Assembly: GCA_944324395.1 (NCBI GenBank)
Contig: CALUWC010000009.1
Location: 1-64,000 of the forward strand
Origin: Candidatus Gastranaerophilales bacterium
GTDB lineage: Bacteria > Cyanobacteriota > Vampirovibrionia > Gastranaerophilales > Gastranaerophilaceae
Direction: 5' to 3'
DNA length: 64,000 nt
Position 1 is the first letter of the stretch. Every line of letters starts with the position of its first letter. The translations under genes and the position numbers were made by a program. This document shows positions 60,395 through 64,000 of the stretch, in pieces. The notes below the pieces were generated by a model that was given only the letters and a program-made list of their open reading frames with translations, did no database searches and was not told the origin of the DNA.

Positions 60395-60480
60395 ATATAA
60401 ACTTCACATATATATTAAAAATTTTCATCTGAGAAAATTGCAAAAAATAACCCGAATATGAATTTATGTAAAGTTTATAT
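60395..60480. repeat. Imperfect inverted repeat between two minus-strand genes
   Basis: A 16-bp arm at 60395-60410 and its inverse at 60465-60480 match at 15 of 16 positions (ATATAAACTTCACATA against the inverse of TATGTAAAGTTTATAT). The arms are 54 nt apart. This could be an operator pair or, less likely, the scar of a small mobile element. Confidence 0.6.
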
Positions 60481-60489
60481 ACTTTTTAT

Positions 60490-61092
60490 CTACTTGATTA
60501 TGCTCACAAGAAAAAATACTGCCACAAAAACACCTATAATTATGAAAATGTAACTAATCCATGAACGCTTTAAATCAGCCTCGTCAAACGAAGTCATATA
60601 AATATTAAATCCGCAAACTTTTAAATATTTAATAATATCCTGAGCGTCAAGCCTGTCTTGTATTGCAAAGGAAATATGTTCTCCTGATTTCGTTGTAATT
60701 GCAAGAAAAGAATTAAATTCTCCTAAATGTTCAAGCCAATCCATTCTGTCTCTAAACAGCCACGGCCGTTCCGGCGGAGGCAGGGTATCAAAACTCATTT
60801 CTGCAACCGCACCAAACGGGATTCTATATTTATTATCAAAAATCAGCAGTTGTTTTACTCTGTCAACCGTCATAGTTCTGTATCCGCTGACATCCCAGCG
60901 GCCAAGTTCAACACATCTCCAAACAAGCTGTGCAATATATAAACCTGCAAAAAATACTGCAATTTCAATATTTTTCATGCTCAATCCAAATATAACAATC
61001 AAAAATGCAATTATACCTGTAATAATAAGCAATAACTGGCTGTAATACCAGCGGCTACGCATTTGCGGCGACCAAGATGATACTTCTTGCAT
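60490..61092 (-). CDS. Hypothetical membrane protein
   Basis: 200 residues, not recognised. Two membrane helices near the N-terminus (about 17-38 and 43-62), a soluble beta-rich middle (TMTVDRVKQLLIFDNKYRIPFGAVAEMSF...) and a C-terminal helix at about 176-196. The middle resembles a membrane-anchored PH-like domain, as does part of the 42337 protein, only as an impression. Confidence 0.7.
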   Translation of the reverse strand: MQEVSSWSPQMRSRWYYSQLLLIITGIIAFLIVIFGLSMKNIEIAVFFAGLYIAQLVWRCVELGRWDVSGYRTMTVDRVKQLLIFDNKYRIPFGAVAEMSFDTLPPPERPWLFRDRMDWLEHLGEFNSFLAITTKSGEHISFAIQDRLDAQDIIKYLKVCGFNIYMTSFDEADLKRSWISYIFIIIGVFVAVFFLVSIIK

Positions 61093-61152
61093 GATTAATT
61101 CTCCTATAATTACGCTTTCACACCAGTATACAATTTTAATTAAAGAAAATAA

Positions 61153-61962
61153 TCATATATTATTAGGAGATTGCCTGCCTCTGCAAAAACAAAATATCAT
61201 ACCGGCAATGCCAATCACAAACAATATTACAGACATAATTTCAGCAACATGCAGACTGCCAATATCTAAGGCACTGTCAATTCGTATACGCTCAACAAAA
61301 AATCTTATAACAGAATATACTGTTAAATATGCAAAAAACGAAACTCCTGAATATTTTTTCCCAAACTTAAACAATATAAACGTTAAAATTCCAAAACCAA
61401 ATAAATCTAAAATGCTTTCATATAAAAAAGTCGGGTGAAATAATGAATAATTCATATATTCAACTACACGCTTAGATTCCGGAATAAAAACCCCCCATGC
61501 CTGACCGCTAACAGGAAATCCGTATGCTTCAGAATTAAAATAATTCCCCCACCTGCCTATTGCCTGCCCAAGAATTGTTGCACAGGACATTGAATCCAAA
61601 ACATTCATCACAGGAACTTTATTTTTTAAAGCTGATATCATCAATGCGGGAACTCCTAAAATAATAGCACCATGAATAGATAACCCTCCCTGACGAATAT
61701 CAAAAATTTCAATCGGGTGAGCAAAATAATATGAAGGATTCAACAAACAAAAATACAGTCTTGCACCAATTATGCCTGAAATTATAATAAGGGGTGCACA
61801 GCTTATTATAACATCTTTTCTCATTTTAACATTTATAACATTAAAAAACTTATTTCCAATAATAATAGCAACAAATATAGCTGATGCCAGAATAATACCG
61901 TACCAGTATATCGGGAAATTAAAAACACTAAATGCAACTGAAGATGGAGCCGGTATAATCAT
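61153..61962 (-). CDS. lgt: Prolipoprotein diacylglyceryl transferase
   Basis: 269 residues with seven membrane helices. GARLYFCLLNP, RQGGLSIHGAIILG, and GQAIGRWGNYFNSEAYG (the Lgt signature) are present. It adds diacylglycerol to the lipobox cysteine of preprolipoproteins. It lies next to a lipoprotein gene, with 2 nt between them on the same strand. Confidence 0.95.
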   Translation of the reverse strand: MIIPAPSSVAFSVFNFPIYWYGIILASAIFVAIIIGNKFFNVINVKMRKDVIISCAPLIIISGIIGARLYFCLLNPSYYFAHPIEIFDIRQGGLSIHGAIILGVPALMISALKNKVPVMNVLDSMSCATILGQAIGRWGNYFNSEAYGFPVSGQAWGVFIPESKRVVEYMNYSLFHPTFLYESILDLFGFGILTFILFKFGKKYSGVSFFAYLTVYSVIRFFVERIRIDSALDIGSLHVAEIMSVILFVIGIAGMIFCFCRGRQSPNNI

Positions 61963-61964
61963 TA

Positions 61965-62564
61965 TTACTCTTCAGGTATCGCTCCTATTTGTTTATCCGA
62001 ACCGGACTGATGGTCTTTTATTTTTTGAATCTGTTCTTGAACAGAAGCTTTATCCTCTGCATTAGGTGCCAGTTCCAAATATTTTTCATAATTCGCAATT
62101 GAAGCCTCATACAATTCTGAAATATACTGTTTTGCATCATCAGAAAGCTCGAAATCGTCTTGTGAAGAAATTTCATCGGCTTTAGGAGTGTATAAAGTTC
62201 CGTCAGTCTGCATTCTTACAGTACCCTGTTCCATATCTACAGCCAGATTATTTTCAGCTGTAGCAAGAGAATAATACGAATCGGCAGCCTCCGGTTTCAT
62301 TTCTATAACTTTTTTGTATTCTTCTACAGCATTAACATAATCTTCTGCCTGCGTATATACAACCGCCAGATTGTAATGAGTTTCAAACACGGAAGGATCA
62401 AGATCGATACTTGATTTTAATCTTTCAATTGCCTGGGTATAATCACCTTTATCAGCGTATGCTTTTGCTTTGTTATTCAAATCCTGAACAGCTAAATTAT
62501 TTATACAAGCCGTTGAAACAACCGCTACAAACAAAATACTTGCAATCAAAAGTACTTTCTTCAT
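61965..62564 (-). CDS. TPR lipoprotein
   Basis: 199 residues. The signal peptide ends in VVSTAC, a lipobox-like cysteine at about residue 20 (the -3 position is Ser rather than the usual Leu). Two clear TPRs follow (AKAYADKGDYTQAIERLKSS and VFETHYNLAVVYTQAEDYVNAVEEYKKVI), then a degenerate third and an acidic tail. As a probable outer- or inner-membrane lipoprotein it would itself be a substrate of the Lgt encoded next to it. Confidence 0.85.
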   Translation of the reverse strand: MKKVLLIASILFVAVVSTACINNLAVQDLNNKAKAYADKGDYTQAIERLKSSIDLDPSVFETHYNLAVVYTQAEDYVNAVEEYKKVIEMKPEAADSYYSLATAENNLAVDMEQGTVRMQTDGTLYTPKADEISSQDDFELSDDAKQYISELYEASIANYEKYLELAPNAEDKASVQEQIQKIKDHQSGSDKQIGAIPEE

Positions 62565-62680
62565 CTTTACCCCTCTTCAAACATGTTAAGCTGATGTTAA
62601 ACTAATTATAATTTAATAATAAAAATATAGCAAATTTAATAAATTTAAGTTACAATAAGGAAGAAAAAAGGAGAATTTAT

Positions 62681-62956
62681 ATGTCAGATGACAAAGTAGT
62701 CAGCCTCGGTGCCAAGAAAAAATCTATGGCTGATGAAAAACAACAGGAAGAAAACAACGGGAAAAATCAGGATTTAGTTTATTGCAGTTTTTGCGGAAGA
62801 CCCAATACCCAGGTTATAAAAATGGTCAAAGGTCCGGGTGTTAATATATGTTCTGAATGTGCAATGATAGCCGTTCAATATTTAATTTTGCAAGACAGAA
62901 TGCCTTCTGCTGAAGCACAGCATATTCTTGACGCATTTTGGGGAAAGGCCAGATAA
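62681..62956 (+). CDS. Stand-alone ClpX-type C4 zinc-finger protein
   Basis: 91 residues. Cys35, Cys38, Cys57 and Cys60 (VYCSFCGRP and ICSECAMIA) with the helix after them match the N-terminal zinc-binding domain of ClpX, which dimerises and binds substrates and adaptors. The AAA+ ATPase part of ClpX is absent. The rest is a charged N-terminal 30 residues and a short C-terminal helix. AAAGGAG before the ATG. It could be an adaptor, a decoy for ClpX partners, or a zinc-binding DNA or protein interactor. The HEAT-like gene begins 5 nt after it. Confidence 0.85.
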   Translation: MSDDKVVSLGAKKKSMADEKQQEENNGKNQDLVYCSFCGRPNTQVIKMVKGPGVNICSECAMIAVQYLILQDRMPSAEAQHILDAFWGKAR

Positions 62957-62961
62957 CATAG

Positions 62962-64000
62962 ATGACAGGTTCTAAATTTAAACAGTTGAATCCATTTGAA
63001 TTAAAATCTGCCATTACAAATTTATTAAATAAAATAAATTCTGTAAATGACATTCAAAATTGTCTTGCAGACTTTGAGCTTTTAGACGGACAGGAAGATA
63101 AAAAAGTTATTTCAAAAATTCTGTTTAAAGAACTTGTTAATGCCCACCCTGATAAAATATCCGTAATTTGTTTTATGCTCGAGCATTATGTCCCTAAAGA
63201 CGAATTAGTTAACAAATTGTGGGAAACTTTAAAAAATAAAAATCTAAAAACTGAAGTAAAAATAACTATCTTAAATTTACTGAGAGAACTTGATGCAGAT
63301 TGGTCTTACGAATCATGCGAAGAATATCTTGAGGATGCTCAATCTTTGCTTGATGAAAACACAAAACAGCTTTTAAATTCTGCCATAATAAACCCTGAAG
63401 TACAGATAGACTTTATGGATTTTCTGGCATCAATAAGAGTACAGGATAAAATAACATTAATAAACTCGCTCAGTGACGATTTTTCATCAGATGCACTGGC
63501 AAATATTTTAATTCCTATCTTTGTATCTGAGCCGGATTCTCCTGCCGGAAAAGAAGCCCTAAAACTTCTTGGACAAACAAAATCACAGCTTGCACTGCAT
63601 ATTTTAGAACAAATGCACAATCTCACACATGGAGAACTGAAACAAAATATAAAAAAAAGTCTTTCGGCTATAAAACTATCAGGTATAAGAGAAGATAATA
63701 CCAAAGAATTTTATAAAAAAATTCTTTCAAACAGTAAACCACAAAAATTCTATATAACGTATCCTGACGGTCATGGCGATCAAGCTTTAATATTTACAAG
63801 AGTTACAACCAATGAAAAAATTCGCTTTGTATCAATTGTTATCAATACAGATACCGGAATTAAAGACTGCTTTGGCTTCTTTGAAATATCTCAGTTTGAA
63901 TGCGACAAAATCCTAGAAAGATTTCTGCGTGATGAAAAAACGGTAAGCCTGCCGCCTGAAACATTTAAAACAATTTTATACAACGCAGAATTGACAACTA
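62962..64000 (+). CDS. HEAT-like repeat protein, 3' truncated by the window
   Basis: The frame is open from the ATG at 62962 to the window end, 346 codons, so the C-terminus lies outside. It is helical, with repeated hydrophobic pairs such as KTEVKITILNLLRELDADWSYE and LGQTKSQLALHILEQM, similar in style to the protein at 16339 though not clearly homologous. A later part (KPQKFYITYPDGHGDQALIF) looks beta-rich. It follows the stand-alone ClpX zinc finger by 5 nt without a Shine-Dalgarno, so it is probably translated by coupling. Confidence 0.8.
   Translation, partial: MTGSKFKQLNPFELKSAITNLLNKINSVNDIQNCLADFELLDGQEDKKVISKILFKELVNAHPDKISVICFMLEHYVPKDELVNKLWETLKNKNLKTEVKITILNLLRELDADWSYESCEEYLEDAQSLLDENTKQLLNSAIINPEVQIDFMDFLASIRVQDKITLINSLSDDFSSDALANILIPIFVSEPDSPAGKEALKLLGQTKSQLALHILEQMHNLTHGELKQNIKKSLSAIKLSGIREDNTKEFYKKILSNSKPQKFYITYPDGHGDQALIFTRVTTNEKIRFVSIVINTDTGIKDCFGFFEISQFECDKILERFLRDEKTVSLPPETFKTILYNAELTT

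Noticed and set aside
60395-60480. The inverted repeat as ends of a miniature transposon
   Set aside because: The enclosed 54 nt are too short and no target-site duplication flanks the arms; an operator pair is simpler.
1-64000. CRISPR array, tRNA or rRNA genes, insertion sequences, prophage, integration sites
   Set aside because: I looked for regular direct repeats, cloverleaf-like stretches, rRNA signatures, transposase or integrase motifs and terminal repeats and found none that hold up.

Overview
The window is AT-rich bacterial chromosome with densely packed genes on both strands. It most resembles a gut Melainabacteria/Vampirovibrionia genome (order Gastranaerophilales), the non-photosynthetic sister group of Cyanobacteria. 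I infer this from four things. GyrA carries the 'QNRATRG' form of the GyrA box that I recall from Cyanobacteria. A small DprA/LOG-like Rossmann protein at 15723 resembles a cyanobacterial family. The envelope is diderm (LptC/LptA-like proteins, a GT9 heptosyltransferase-like enzyme, MurJ, a WecA-like transferase, Lgt). Several lineage-type hypothetical proteins carry no known domain. This is sequence reading from memory; no database search was run.

Layout. 1-8281: truncated ribBA, a double-GNAT protein, then three unrecognised genes including a 1320-residue low-complexity protein with degenerate repeats. 8355-13115: ispH, rpsA, a PC4-like DNA-binding protein and priA. 13139-17840: pcrA facing a Rossmann protein / HEAT-like protein / EF-hand operon. 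17915-21225 (minus): dapA, secD, secF. 21382-29151: an eight-gene plus-strand run, lptC-like, lptA-like, TPR, dprA, DUF805, topA and an aroE with a long disordered N-terminal extension. 29153-35627: bioB, a FliA/WhiG-type sigma factor, a MotB/OmpA-type exported protein, a degenerate M16 peptidase, comM/yifB and a GT9 glycosyltransferase. 35727-44164: dapF, the classic rpsF-ssb-rpsR cluster, a solitary AbrB-like protein, spoIID-like and murJ, two small membrane proteins, cysS. 44326-49389: an unknown protein, an MpaA-like amidase, a HAD-like protein divergent from two tandem XRE regulators, an exported protein, gyrA. 49567-53625 (minus): comF, an unknown protein, a CapA-like protein and a radical-SAM protein fused to a hexapeptide acyltransferase. 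53702-59413: a serine-hydrolase-like exported protein, an unknown protein, nagZ, a membrane-anchored protein, glyA, a WecA-like transferase. 59584-64000: membrane proteins, lgt beside a TPR lipoprotein, a stand-alone ClpX-type zinc finger and a HEAT-like protein cut by the right edge.

How the genes work together. Much of the window is housekeeping: cell-envelope assembly (lpt, murJ, wecA-like, GT9, lgt, spoIID-like, nagZ, MpaA-like), diaminopimelate synthesis (dapA, dapF), DNA topology and repair (gyrA, topA, pcrA, priA, ssb), and protein export (secDF). Three competence-associated genes (dprA, comM, comF) are scattered. Vitamin and cofactor genes (ribBA, bioB, glyA) occur as isolated copies.

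Regulation seen in the sequence. Many promoters have an extended -10 of the form TGC-TATAAT. At several genes the -10 lies only 6-8 nt before an ATG that has no Shine-Dalgarno, which suggests leaderless mRNAs. The most unusual items are the radical-SAM/acyltransferase fusion with its CapA partner, the tandem XRE pair behind two promoters that overlap at their -35 elements, the AroE extension, the 1320-residue repeat protein and the stand-alone ClpX zinc finger.

I found no tRNA, rRNA, CRISPR array, insertion sequence, prophage or attachment site. No stretch of more than about 300 bases lacks a gene; the largest gaps (about 200 nt, at 3258-3459 and 30089-30282) are intergenic promoter regions.
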